Shown: in pieces, positions 34,335 through 43,217 of the stretch
Layout: the number at the start of each line of letters is the position of its first letter
Position numbering within the stretch: the stretch's first letter is position 1
Origin: Sva-07 sp963715825
GTDB taxonomy: Bacteria > Actinomycetota > Acidimicrobiia > Acidimicrobiales > Ilumatobacteraceae
Direction of reading: 5' to 3'
DNA length: 64,000 bases
Assembly (NCBI GenBank): GCA_963715825.1
Contig: CAVQSI010000004.1
Span: forward strand, 62,001-126,000
Made by a program: the position numbers and the translations under genes
Notes under the pieces: generated by a model
What the model was told of the DNA's origin: nothing
Databases searched by the model: none
What the model saw: only the letters and a program-made list of their open reading frames with translations

Positions 34335-35093
34335 ATGACCTTCCACGTCGGTGTTCAACTCCACCCGCAGGCGACGTCGTACGTCGAGCTCCGTGATGCC
34401 TGGCGCCGCGCGGAATCGCTCGGTGTCGACTCGATCTGGACGTGGGATCACTTCTTCCCGCTGTACGGCGACCCGTCGGCGCCGCACTTCGAGGGCTGGA
34501 CCATCCTGACGGCGATGGCCGCCGACACCGAGCGCGCCAAGCTCGGGATGCTCGTCACCTGCAACAGCTACCGCAACCCCGAACTGCTCGCCGACATGGC
34601 CCGCACTGCCGACCACGTGTCCGGCGGCCGCATGTACCTCGGCATCGGCGCCGGATGGTTCGAGCGTGACTACAGCGAGTACGGCTACGAGTTCGGCACG
34701 GCGATCAACCGGCTGCACAAGCTTCGCGACGACCTGCCGCGCCTGAAGGCCCGCCTCGCCAAACTGGACCCGGCCCCGATCGGTGACCTCCCGATCCTCG
34801 TGGGTGGCTCGGGCGAGAAGGTCACGTTGAAGCTGACCGCCGAACACGCAGACGCGTGGAACTCGTTCGGTCCCCCCTCGACGTTCGCACACAAGAACGC
34901 TGTCCTCGATCGCTGGTGCGACGAGATCGGCCGGGATCGATCGGAGATCGAACGGACCGTTGCCATCTCGCCCGACGAGGTCGGCCAGGTCGACGAATTC
35001 CTCGAGGCCGGCGCAACGCATCTGATCGTGATGATCGGCCACCCGTTCGACCTCGCACCGATCGAGGCGCTGGTGGCCCGCCGCGACGGCTGA
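34335..35093 (+). CDS. LLM-class F420-dependent oxidoreductase
   Basis: A 252-residue TIM-barrel flavin/F420 oxidoreductase of the luciferase-like family. It opens TFHVGVQLHPQAT and has SIWTWDHFFPLYGDPSAPH, KLGMLVTCNSYRNPELLADMA, RMYLGIGAGWFERDYSEYG and PILVGGSGEKVTLKL. The F420-binding signature is inferred from the family; the substrate is unknown. ATG at 34335. It follows the family A repeat and is convergent with the TetR gene, 19 bp away. Confidence 0.85.
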   Translation: MTFHVGVQLHPQATSYVELRDAWRRAESLGVDSIWTWDHFFPLYGDPSAPHFEGWTILTAMAADTERAKLGMLVTCNSYRNPELLADMARTADHVSGGRMYLGIGAGWFERDYSEYGYEFGTAINRLHKLRDDLPRLKARLAKLDPAPIGDLPILVGGSGEKVTLKLTAEHADAWNSFGPPSTFAHKNAVLDRWCDEIGRDRSEIERTVAISPDEVGQVDEFLEAGATHLIVMIGHPFDLAPIEALVARRDG

Positions 35094-35112
35094 CCGACCG
35101 TCGGGGCCCGGC

Positions 35113-35703
35113 TCAGCTCGGAGCGTTGAGGCTGATGAAGTCGTCGATCACCCGATCGGCGGTGGCTTCGTCGAACACGGTGCTCGACATGTACCGGATG
35201 AACAGGAAGCTGCCGACGATCGAAGCGAGGCTGCGGGCCGGGTCGACGTCGGGTCGAAGCGATCCCGCCGCGATCGCCGTGGCCACGATCTGGCCGAAGA
35301 CCCCTTCGAACTCCGTGACGAACTGGTCGCGCACGGACACGACCGCGGGGTCGTGCAGCGCCCGCTGCATCATCGTGACGATCATCGTCGCCCGCTGATC
35401 GTCGGCGAGATCGGCGATCAACGGACCCAGCACCGTTCGGAGATCGGCGCGCAGGACCCCCGTCAGATCCTCGACGGCCGGCTTGTGACTGCGGATCGAA
35501 TCGATCGTCGCCCGGAGGAGGTCCTCGCGTGATGGCCAGTGGTTGTAGATCGTGCTGCGGCTGACGTGAGCCGCAGCGGCGACGTTGGCGTGGGTGACGG
35601 CGCCGGGTCCGTCGTCCATCATCAGCGCCGCGGCGGCCTCGATGACCGCGGTGCGCGTTCGTTCCACTCGCGGGTCCTCGTGTCGTGCGCTGCTCGGGGG
35701 CAT
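35113..35703 (-). CDS. TetR family transcriptional regulator
   Basis: A 196-residue regulator. The HTH occupies residues ~14-60 (TRTAVIEAAAALMMDD, VTHANVAAAAHVSRSTIYNHW), and the ligand domain follows. Divergent from the MMPL transporter, which it very probably represses. I chose the ATG at 35703 because the upstream part of the open frame lies in the shared control region. A perfect palindrome at 35795 is the likely operator. Confidence 0.88.
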   Translation of the reverse strand: MPPSSARHEDPRVERTRTAVIEAAAALMMDDGPGAVTHANVAAAAHVSRSTIYNHWPSREDLLRATIDSIRSHKPAVEDLTGVLRADLRTVLGPLIADLADDQRATMIVTMMQRALHDPAVVSVRDQFVTEFEGVFGQIVATAIAAGSLRPDVDPARSLASIVGSFLFIRYMSSTVFDEATADRVIDDFISLNAPS

Positions 35704-35777
35704 CAGTCGTCCGCTGTTCGTCCGGTGTCGCTCGTGGCTCGGTGGGTGTGTCGTTGGACACGTTCCCACCAAGTGCT

Positions 35778-35811
35778 TGCGAACGCCCAGTCTATTGGAC
35801 AGAATGTCCAA
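35778..35811 (+). promoter_or_regulatory. MMPL promoter with TetR-type operator
   Basis: TTGGACA-GAA-TGTCCAA (35795-35811) is a perfect 17-bp inverted repeat ending 2 bp before the MMPL start codon. It overlaps a possible -10 (CAGAAT, 35800-35805) placed 17 bases from TTGCGA (35777-35782). A second half-site TTGGACA lies at 35754-35760. The arrangement suggests repression by the divergent TetR protein and a very short leader. Inferred from sequence only. Confidence 0.5.
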
Positions 35812-35813
35812 CA

Positions 35814-38294
35814 ATGACCATCACGTCCACTCCCCCCCAGGACGCGTCGGGTTCGCCCGATGATGCCGGCCGCCCGTCCGAGCCGGCCCACCGCCCGCCG
35901 CACATTCCGCTCGAGGTTCCCGATTCTGCATGGGGCAGGCTCGGTCGCTTCGCGTTCCGTCGCCGGTGGTACGTCCTCGGCGCGTGGGTGACAGCGCTCG
36001 TCACCGTCATCGCGCTCGTCGGCACGATCGGCGCGTCGAGCGACAGCTCGTTCTCGATCCCCGACTCCGAGTCCAAGAGTGGGTTCGACACGCTCGACGC
36101 CTACTTCGGCGGCGCGGGCAGCGGTCGATCCGGCACGATCGTCTTCCGCGCCGACCAGGGTGTCGACGACCCCGAGGTCGTTGCGGCGATGACCGAACTC
36201 TTCGACGAGGTCGCCACCATCGAAGGCGTCACCCTCACCAGCCCATTTTCGCCGGCCGGCGCAACGCTCGGCCTGATCGCGACCGATGGTCCTCTCGCTG
36301 GACAGGTCGCCTATGCACAGCTCGACCTGGCGGAGACGTTGAGCGAGACCGAGGGCGGCGAGATCGGCGCCGAGATCGCCGAACTGAAGCCGACCGACAT
36401 CGAGGGGCTCCAGGTCGAGGTTGGTGGGCAGGCGCTGGGCGAGTTCGAGCCACCGGAATCGGAACTCATCGGTCTCGGCTTCGCCATCGTCATTCTGATC
36501 CTGTCGTTCGGCTCGGTGCTCGCCATGGGCCTGCCGATCGGCGTTGCACTGTTCGGCGTCGGCATCGGCGCCGGCATCATCACGCTGCTGTCGAACGTCA
36601 TGTCGGTGCCCGACTTCGCCGTCACGCTCGGTGCGATGATCGGCATCGGCGTCGGCATCGACTACGCCCTCTTCATCGTCACCCGATATCGAGAGGGGTT
36701 GAAGGCCGGTCTCGATCCCGAGCAGTCGACCGTGGTCGCGCTGGACACCGCCGGGCGCGCCGTCGTGTTCGCCGGCTTCACCGTCGTGATCTCGCTGCTC
36801 GGCATGTTCATCATGGGCCTGTCGTTCATCAATGGCCTCGCCACCGGCGCTGCGGTCACCGTGCTCGTCACGATGATCGCCTCGGTCACCCTGCTGCCGG
36901 CGTTGCTCGGCTTCGCTCAGCGCAAGGTCGAAGTGTCGCGCTGGCGTGGCGTGATCGCCGCCGGACTCGTGGCGTTGGCGCTCGTCGGACTCGGCCTCGG
37001 CATCCAGCCGCTGCTGGTCGGCGCGCCGCTCGCCATCATCGTGATGCTCGCATCGTTCGCCGTTGCACCGTTGCGCAAGGAGTTGCCGCCGCGCAAGGAG
37101 AAGCCACTTCGCCAAACCCTGGCGTACAAGTGGAGCCGCTTCGTGCAGCACCGCCCGTGGCCGATCGCGATCGCGACCACGCTGTTTCTGTTGCTGCTGT
37201 CGGTGCCGGTCCTCGGCCTGCGTCTCGGGTTCTCCGACGAGAGCAACTTCGCCGAGGGCACCACCACCCGCGCCGCGTACGAACTCACCAGCGAGGCGTT
37301 CGGGCCGGGCACCAACGGTCCGCTGCTGTTGACCGCCGAGGTCTCGTCGCCGCAGGACTTCCAGGTGCTCGCGGAGCTGAGCGCCACGCTCGGCGCGACC
37401 GAGGGGGTCGCCGACGTCGTCGGTCCGATTCCGAACACGGGCGACCCGGCGACCGCCGAAGCCGCCATCATCAGGTTGACCCCGACCACCGGTCCCCAGG
37501 ACGAGGCGACCGCCAACCTCGTCAACTCGTTGCGTGACGACGTCGTCCCGGCGGCGACCGACGGGACCGAGGTGGTCGTCAACGTGTCCGGCGCCGTTGC
37601 GGCGAACATCGACTTCAGCTCGTACCTGGCGCAGCGGATCCCGATCTTCTTCGTCGCCGTGCTCTCGTTGTCGTTCCTGCTGCTGATGATGGTGTTCCGA
37701 TCCGTCCTGGTGCCGCTCAAGGCGGTCATCATGAACATGCTGTCGATCGGCGGTGCCTACGGCATCGTGGTCGCCGTGTTCGGCTGGGGATGGGGCGCCT
37801 CGCTGTTCAACACCGCCGGTGGGCCGATCGAGCCGTTCCTGCCGATGATGATGTTCGCGATCGTCTTCGGCCTGTCGATGGACTACGAGGTCTTCCTGCT
37901 GTCACGCGTCAAGGAGGAGTTCGACCGCACCGGCGACCCGAAGGGCTCCGTGGCCGATGGCCTTGCGGCAACCGCGCGGGTGATCACCGCAGCTGCGGCG
38001 ATCATGATCGTGGTGTTCGCCGGCTTCGTGCTCGAGGACAACCGCATCATCAAGATGTTCGGCCTCGGCTTGGCCTCGGCGGTGTTCCTCGACGCGACGT
38101 TCGTGCGCATGCTGCTCGTGCCCGCCACGATGGAGCTGCTCGGTGCCCGCAACTGGTGGCTGCCGAAGTGGCTCGATCGCATCCTGCCGACGCTCAACGT
38201 CGAGGGCGGCACCCACACCAGCGCCATTGCCCTCGCCCACGAAGAGGAACAGCGCGAGCAGGAACAACGCGACAAGGACCTCGTCGACGCCTGA
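35814..38294 (+). CDS. MMPL family (RND superfamily) transporter
   Basis: An 826-residue protein with the MMPL layout: TM1 (about 45-65), an extracytoplasmic domain, TM2-6 (VALFGVGIGAGIITLLSN, GIGVGIDYALFIVTRYRE with the membrane Asp-Tyr), a second domain, and TM8-12 (IVFGLSMDYEVFLLSRVKEEF). GVGIDYALF and GLSMDYEVF are the paired Asp-Tyr motifs that carry protons in this family. Likely exports a lipid or hydrophobic compound. ATG at 35814; no ribosome-binding site is visible, in line with a very short leader. Its stop codon opens a palindromic repeat. Confidence 0.92.
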   Translation: MTITSTPPQDASGSPDDAGRPSEPAHRPPHIPLEVPDSAWGRLGRFAFRRRWYVLGAWVTALVTVIALVGTIGASSDSSFSIPDSESKSGFDTLDAYFGGAGSGRSGTIVFRADQGVDDPEVVAAMTELFDEVATIEGVTLTSPFSPAGATLGLIATDGPLAGQVAYAQLDLAETLSETEGGEIGAEIAELKPTDIEGLQVEVGGQALGEFEPPESELIGLGFAIVILILSFGSVLAMGLPIGVALFGVGIGAGIITLLSNVMSVPDFAVTLGAMIGIGVGIDYALFIVTRYREGLKAGLDPEQSTVVALDTAGRAVVFAGFTVVISLLGMFIMGLSFINGLATGAAVTVLVTMIASVTLLPALLGFAQRKVEVSRWRGVIAAGLVALALVGLGLGIQPLLVGAPLAIIVMLASFAVAPLRKELPPRKEKPLRQTLAYKWSRFVQHRPWPIAIATTLFLLLLSVPVLGLRLGFSDESNFAEGTTTRAAYELTSEAFGPGTNGPLLLTAEVSSPQDFQVLAELSATLGATEGVADVVGPIPNTGDPATAEAAIIRLTPTTGPQDEATANLVNSLRDDVVPAATDGTEVVVNVSGAVAANIDFSSYLAQRIPIFFVAVLSLSFLLLMMVFRSVLVPLKAVIMNMLSIGGAYGIVVAVFGWGWGASLFNTAGGPIEPFLPMMMFAIVFGLSMDYEVFLLSRVKEEFDRTGDPKGSVADGLAATARVITAAAAIMIVVFAGFVLEDNRIIKMFGLGLASAVFLDATFVRMLLVPATMELLGARNWWLPKWLDRILPTLNVEGGTHTSAIALAHEEEQREQEQRDKDLVDA

Positions 38295-38326
38295 TCACAT
38301 CAGGGGTCAGACCCGCGATGTCATCA
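38292..38326. repeat. GGGGTC-A-GACCC palindrome, family B copy 2
   Basis: TGATCACATCA, then GGGGTCAGACCC, then GCGATGTCATCA. The last 12 bases are nearly complementary to the first 12, making a hairpin of about 15 bp. It begins exactly with the TGA stop of the MMPL gene, as copy 1 does at 18064, and shares 20 of the first 23 bases with it. Confidence 0.7.
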
Positions 38327-38408
38327 CAGTTCTTTCCGAATCGGGAACGGTCGGGGAACGATCCGCGATCCGCGCCCTCACCGGTCACGCGGTCCGTACG
38401 TTGACCAC

Positions 38409-39062
38409 ATGAGTTGGATTCGTCGGAACATCAAAATCCTTGCTCCTGTCACGCTGGTCGCGTTGGCGGGCGTCGCCTATCTCGCGTTCGGAATCTTCGG
38501 CGTGCACACCCTGTTCATCGACGACAAGGTCGACGAGGACGGGCCGGTGTTCGCATCCGGGGCGGCTGCCCCGACCGAGACCCTCCCCGAGGTGGCGGCG
38601 ACGATTCCGCCCACGACGTCGGCGCCGACGGACACCGACGCGCCGACCGAGGCGGCCGCACCGGGGACGGACGCACCGGTGGCCACGGATGCGCCGGTGG
38701 TCACCGAGGCCCCCGCACCGCAGATCGTGACGCTCGCCCAGGGCAACTTCATCCCGCTCGGTCGCTACAGCGGTGCGGGCGACGCCCTCGTGCTCAACGA
38801 CGGCAGCGAGCAGCGCTTCTTGCGGTTCGAGAACTTCTCGACCGACAACGGTCCGGATCTGCGGGTCTACCTGACGGTGTCCGATGCCAACGGTGACAGC
38901 GGCGCCTTCGACGACGATTTCGTCGACCTCGGCGTGCTCAAGGGCAACATCGGCGATCAGAACTACGAGATCCCGCCCGACGTCGACCTGTCGGTCTACG
39001 ACACCGTCGTCGTGTGGTGCGTCCGCTTCTCCACGCCCTTCACCGCTGCCGACCTCGCCTGA
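38409..39062 (+). CDS. DM13 domain protein with membrane anchor
   Basis: A 217-residue protein: one TM segment (about 9-32), a Thr/Ala/Pro-rich linker with repeated TDAP units (about 55-100), and a DM13 domain (about 105-212; GNFIPLGRYSGAGDALVLNDG, GPDLRVYLTVSDANG, DTVVVWCVRFSTPFTAADL). The single Cys in VVWCVRF is the conserved DM13 residue proposed to act in redox or electron transfer. ATG at 38409. Confidence 0.85.
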   Translation: MSWIRRNIKILAPVTLVALAGVAYLAFGIFGVHTLFIDDKVDEDGPVFASGAAAPTETLPEVAATIPPTTSAPTDTDAPTEAAAPGTDAPVATDAPVVTEAPAPQIVTLAQGNFIPLGRYSGAGDALVLNDGSEQRFLRFENFSTDNGPDLRVYLTVSDANGDSGAFDDDFVDLGVLKGNIGDQNYEIPPDVDLSVYDTVVVWCVRFSTPFTAADLA

Positions 39063-39144
39063 CACGTCGGTGCTCGACCGGTCATCGTGCACCTGGCCTT
39101 CTCGGCGCTGCGCCGCCACCTGCGCGCACTCGATCTCCGGCCGG

Positions 39145-40479
39145 TCAGATCAGTCCGAGCGCGAGCATCGCCCGCGCGACCCGTTCGAATCCGGCGATGT
39201 TCGCACCGACCACGTAGTTGCCCGGTGCGCCGTACTCGTCGGCGACGGTGAGGCACGTCGTGTGGATCGCCGCCATGATCTCGGCGAGTCGCTCCTCGGT
39301 GTACTCGAAGCTCCACGCGTCCCGGCTCGCGTTCTGCTGCATCTCCAGCGCCGACGTGGCAACACCGCCCGCGTTGGCTGCTTTGCCGGGACCGAAGCCG
39401 ACTCCAGCATCGTGCAAGACGTCGACCGCTCGCGCCGTGCACGGCATGTTCGCCCCCTCGACCACGGCGATGCACCCGTTCGCGACGAGGGCGCGTGCGT
39501 TGGACTCGTCGAGTTCGTTCTGCGTCGCGCACGGCAGGGCCAGATCGCACGGCACGTTCCAGATCGATGCGGTCGAGAACGTCGCACCGCTGCGTTCGGC
39601 GTAGTCGGTCAGCCGGCCGCGCTCGATCAGCTTGACCTGCTTGAGCAGCTCGAGGTCGATGCCGTCGGGTTGGTGGACGTGACCGCCGGAGTCCGAGCAG
39701 GCAACCACGACGGCGCCCAACTGCTGCAGCTTCTCGATCGCGTAGATCGCGACGTTGCCCGATCCGGAGACGACGCATCGCCGCGCGCCGAGCGATGTCC
39801 CGCGTGCCTGCAGCATCTGCTGGGCGAAGAAGACCGCGCCGTAGCCGGTCGCCTCGGTGCGCACCAGCGAGCCACCCCAGGCGACGCCCTTGCCGGTGAT
39901 CACCCCCGACTCGTAACGGTTGGTGATGCGCTTGTACTGACCGAACATGAAGCCGATCTCGCGTTGGCCCACGCCGATGTCGCCGGCAGGGACGTCGGTC
40001 AGTTCGCCGATGTGGCGATACAGCTCGGTCATGAAACTCTGACAGAACCGCATGATCTCGCCGTCGGAGCGCCCCTTGGGATCGAAGTCGGCGCCGCCCT
40101 TGCCGCCGCCGATCGGTTGCCCGGACAGGGCGTTCTTGAACACCTGCTCGAAGCCGAGGAACTTGATCACGCCCAGGTCGACGGTCGGCGAGAATCGCAG
40201 CCCGCCCTTGTACGGGCCGAGCGCGCTGTTGAACTCGACCCGGAACCCCCGGTTCACCTGGACCTCGCCGGTGTCGTCCTGCCACGGAACCCGGAAGATC
40301 AGCTGACGCTCGGGCTCGCAGATCCGCTGGATGATCTTGTGCTTCGCGTACTCCGGATGCCGATCGATCGCCGGGCCGATCGACTCGAGGACTTCGGCCG
40401 CCGCCTGGTGGAACTCGGGCTGCGCGGGGTTCGCTCGCACGATCTGGTCGTAGATGGCTGCCAGGGTGTCGTTGGACAT
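39145..40479 (-). CDS. gdhA: NADP-specific glutamate dehydrogenase
   Basis: A 444-residue hexameric-type GDH that makes glutamate from 2-oxoglutarate and ammonium. Substrate and catalytic residues are visible in YKGGLRFSPTVDLGVIKFLGFEQ, PIGGGKGGADFDPKG and GDIGVGQREIGFMFGQYKR; the coenzyme loop is VVSGSGNVAIYAIEKL, and GANMPCTARAVDVL is typical of the NADP(H) type. ATG at 40479. It lies 4 bp after a PhyH-type dioxygenase gene, an unusual pairing that implies co-transcription. Confidence 0.95.
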   Translation of the reverse strand: MSNDTLAAIYDQIVRANPAQPEFHQAAAEVLESIGPAIDRHPEYAKHKIIQRICEPERQLIFRVPWQDDTGEVQVNRGFRVEFNSALGPYKGGLRFSPTVDLGVIKFLGFEQVFKNALSGQPIGGGKGGADFDPKGRSDGEIMRFCQSFMTELYRHIGELTDVPAGDIGVGQREIGFMFGQYKRITNRYESGVITGKGVAWGGSLVRTEATGYGAVFFAQQMLQARGTSLGARRCVVSGSGNVAIYAIEKLQQLGAVVVACSDSGGHVHQPDGIDLELLKQVKLIERGRLTDYAERSGATFSTASIWNVPCDLALPCATQNELDESNARALVANGCIAVVEGANMPCTARAVDVLHDAGVGFGPGKAANAGGVATSALEMQQNASRDAWSFEYTEERLAEIMAAIHTTCLTVADEYGAPGNYVVGANIAGFERVARAMLALGLI

Positions 40480-40483
40480 CCGA

Positions 40484-41317
40484 TCACCGGTCGATCGAGC
40501 CGAAGCTCATCGCGCCGGTCGGCGGGCGGATCGCCTCGATGGGATCGCGGACATCGTCGATGTAGCCGAGGGCGTAGGCCCCGATCCGGTAGCCCATCAG
40601 CCGCAACAGCTCGTCGGGGAGCTCGGCGGCCACCTCGATGGGCACCGACAGGTACTGGTTCTCCTCCTGGCGCAACCAGCCGACGTTGTAGGTGACGTTC
40701 AACCCCCTGCGCGTCTGGTCGGAGGTGTTGGCGCCGCCCCCGTGGTACACCTTGCCGGTGTACAGCAGGCACGAGCCGGCCGTCATCTCGGCGGGCACGG
40801 TCTCGTCGACGGTGTGCTCGAAGCTGTCCGGGAGATGCTGGCTGCCCGGCATCAACCGGGTGGCGCCGTTGGCCTCGGTGAAGTCGGTCAGCGCCCAGAT
40901 CGTGTTGCACTGCACGTCGTAGTCGCTCGGGAACTCGAAGAAGTCGAACGCCCACTGGTCGCGGTGGATCGACTGGCCGGGCGAGTCGGGCCCGATCGAG
41001 ATCACCTGGGTGAGATGCAGTTGGAAGCTCTGCGCCCGATGGAGCAACTTCTCGGTCACGCCGAGGATCGTCGGGTGCTGGATGAGCTCGTGGCTCGACG
41101 GCGACCGGGCGATCAGTGCCCCCGTCCGCTTCGTGTTGCGTCCGGAGAAGTCGTCACTTCCGGACGGTGTCGCCTCGATGAACGGCGCCATCTCGGCCTG
41201 GATCGCGTCGATCTGCTGGGCGCTCGCGAGGCCGTCGATGATCAGCGCCGCATCGCGGTGCAACACCTCGTGGATCTCGTCGACGCTCGCGGTGGCTGGC
41301 AAGTGCACGATGCTCAT
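40484..41317 (-). CDS. phytanoyl-CoA dioxygenase (PhyH) family protein
   Basis: A 277-residue Fe(II)/2-oxoglutarate enzyme. HxD is in SIHRDQWAFDF (His118 region) and the distal His in TGKVYHGGGANTSDQTRRGLN, where the Arg binds 2-oxoglutarate. The substrate cannot be told; PhyH members act on acyl-CoAs, ectoine or small natural products. ATG at 41317. It sits 4 bp upstream of gdhA on the same strand. Confidence 0.85.
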   Translation of the reverse strand: MSIVHLPATASVDEIHEVLHRDAALIIDGLASAQQIDAIQAEMAPFIEATPSGSDDFSGRNTKRTGALIARSPSSHELIQHPTILGVTEKLLHRAQSFQLHLTQVISIGPDSPGQSIHRDQWAFDFFEFPSDYDVQCNTIWALTDFTEANGATRLMPGSQHLPDSFEHTVDETVPAEMTAGSCLLYTGKVYHGGGANTSDQTRRGLNVTYNVGWLRQEENQYLSVPIEVAAELPDELLRLMGYRIGAYALGYIDDVRDPIEAIRPPTGAMSFGSIDR

Positions 41318-41388
41318 GACCTGACCGTAGCGATGAAGATTCGAGCGCCGTCACCCAGGAGTGCACTCGAGCTGCGAGACTCTCGACC

Positions 41389-42339
41389 GTGTCGGCGATC
41401 ATCGAGACCCGCGGGCTGGTCATGCAGTTTCCGTCGACCCGGGCGCTCGATGTGCTCGACGTGTCGATCCCGAGCGGTGTCACCGGCCTGGTCGGCGCCA
41501 ACGGAGCCGGTAAGACCACGCTGATCTCGCTGGTGCTCGGTCTGTTGACGCCCACGTCGGGGTCGATCAACGTGCTCGGTCTCGACCCCGCCCACAAGGG
41601 CCCGGAACTCCGCGCCCAGATCGGGTACGGCCCCGAACGCAACGTCTTCCCGGACGACCTGCGTGCCTACGACTTCGTGCGCCACCTCGCCGAGGTGAAG
41701 GGTCTGCCCCGTGACGAGGCGCGCAGCCGGGCGAGCGACTCGCTGTATCTCGTCGGCCTCGGCGAGGAGCGGTTCCGGGCGCTCGGCACGATGTCGACCG
41801 GTCAGCGCCAACGCGTCAAGCTCGCCCAGGCCATCGCTGCCGACCCTCGACTGATCGTGCTCGACGAACCCACCGACGGACTCGACCCGGTGCAGCGCGA
41901 CGAGATGCTGAACATCATCGTGCAGGTCAACCGCAACTTCGGCATCGACGTGATGCTGTCGTCGCACGTCCTCGAAGAGGTCGAGCGCGTGTGCGATCAC
42001 GTCGTCGCCTTGGCCGAGGGCAAGCTGGTCGCGCAGGGGTCGATGATCGATCTGGCCGGCGCATCGGGAGGCATCGAGTTGGAACTCGTCGAGATCCCCG
42101 ATCGACCACGCTCGGTCGACGACGTCGCCGCCCGTCTCGTCGCGGCTGGTGCCGGTGTTCGTCGCGACGGCAATTCGCTGTCGGTGGTGGGCTTGACCGA
42201 CGACGAGCTGTTCGACCTCACCGCACGCAGCGTGACCGAGGCCGGCGCTCGCATCCGGCGCCTCGGTCAGCACCGCCGCAGCCTCGACGACATCTTCGCC
42301 GACGACGCTCCCGTCCGTGCCCCCGGGACACCATCGTGA
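41389..42339 (+). CDS. ABC transporter ATP-binding protein (ABC-2 type, first)
   Basis: A 316-residue ATPase: Walker A GANGAGKTT, signature MSTGQRQRVKLAQA, Walker B LIVLDEPTDGLDP and the switch His in LSSHVLEEVERV. The C-terminal ~90 residues are the extension usual for drug or antibiotic exporters. First of four coupled genes (ATPase, permease, ATPase, permease) with 4-bp overlaps. GTG start. Confidence 0.92.
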   Translation: MSAIIETRGLVMQFPSTRALDVLDVSIPSGVTGLVGANGAGKTTLISLVLGLLTPTSGSINVLGLDPAHKGPELRAQIGYGPERNVFPDDLRAYDFVRHLAEVKGLPRDEARSRASDSLYLVGLGEERFRALGTMSTGQRQRVKLAQAIAADPRLIVLDEPTDGLDPVQRDEMLNIIVQVNRNFGIDVMLSSHVLEEVERVCDHVVALAEGKLVAQGSMIDLAGASGGIELELVEIPDRPRSVDDVAARLVAAGAGVRRDGNSLSVVGLTDDELFDLTARSVTEAGARIRRLGQHRRSLDDIFADDAPVRAPGTPS

Positions 42340-43217
42340 ACGTGCCAGGGCGCGGCGACGCCCAGATCGTCGAGCGCGGCTTCCAGCGCTACGACGGCCG
42401 TCGCTCCGGGGTGCCCGGCGCCATCCGCAGTGTCAGCTGGGAGAGCACCCGCGCCACGCTCGGCCTCGGTCGACCGGCGCGCAACAAGATCTTCCCGGTC
42501 ATCGCGATCGTCATCGCCTACGTACCGGCGGTGGTCTTCATCGGTATCGCCGTACTGATCCCGTCCGACATCCTCGAGCCCGAGGAGGTCGCCGACTACC
42601 CCGGCTACTACGGCTTCATCATCCTCGCCATCGTGCTGTTCACCGCCCTCGTCGCGCCCGAGGTGCTCGTGTCCGACCGGCGCAACGGCATGCTGGCGAT
42701 GTACCTGTCGACCCCGCTCGACCGGCGCACGTACCTCGTCGCCAAGGCGGTGGCGGTCGCTGCGATGCTCGGCCTGGTCACGCTGTTGCCGCCGGTGCTG
42801 ATGCTGATCGGCTACACCGTCGAGAACGCAGGACCGGACGGCCTCGGCGGCTGGCTGTCCACCCTCGGCCGGATCATGCTGTCCGGCGTGGCGATCTCCG
42901 CCGCGCTCGCCGCGGTCTCGATGGCAGCGTCGAGCCTCACCGACCGTCGGGCGTTCGCGGCGATCGGCATCGTGCTGCTGTTGTTCGCCACCCCCGTGCT
43001 CGCTGCGTCGCTCGTCGAAGGCGCCGACCTCTCGCCCTACTGGCGTCTGATCGACATCTCGACGATGCCGTTCGAGCTGGTGTTCCGGATCTTCGGCGAT
43101 CCGGGCAACTTCCCCGAACTCGCGACGTGGGCGGTGCTCGCCAGCAACGTCGCGTGGACCGTCGGCGGCGTGGCGATCGTCTGGTGGCGCTACTCGAAGT
43201 TGGTGATCGCACGATGA
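42336..43217 (+). CDS. ABC-2 type transporter permease (first)
   Basis: A 293-residue permease with about six hydrophobic segments (KIFPVIAIVIAYVPAVVFIG, YYGFIILAIVLFTALVAPEVL, AFAAIGIVLLLFATPVLA). The motif VSDRRNGMLAMYLSTPLDRRTYLVAK is typical of ABC-2 permeases. GTG start at 42336 overlaps the previous stop by 4 bp. The longer open frame upstream is a shadow of the ATPase gene. Confidence 0.88.
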   Translation: MNVPGRGDAQIVERGFQRYDGRRSGVPGAIRSVSWESTRATLGLGRPARNKIFPVIAIVIAYVPAVVFIGIAVLIPSDILEPEEVADYPGYYGFIILAIVLFTALVAPEVLVSDRRNGMLAMYLSTPLDRRTYLVAKAVAVAAMLGLVTLLPPVLMLIGYTVENAGPDGLGGWLSTLGRIMLSGVAISAALAAVSMAASSLTDRRAFAAIGIVLLLFATPVLAASLVEGADLSPYWRLIDISTMPFELVFRIFGDPGNFPELATWAVLASNVAWTVGGVAIVWWRYSKLVIAR

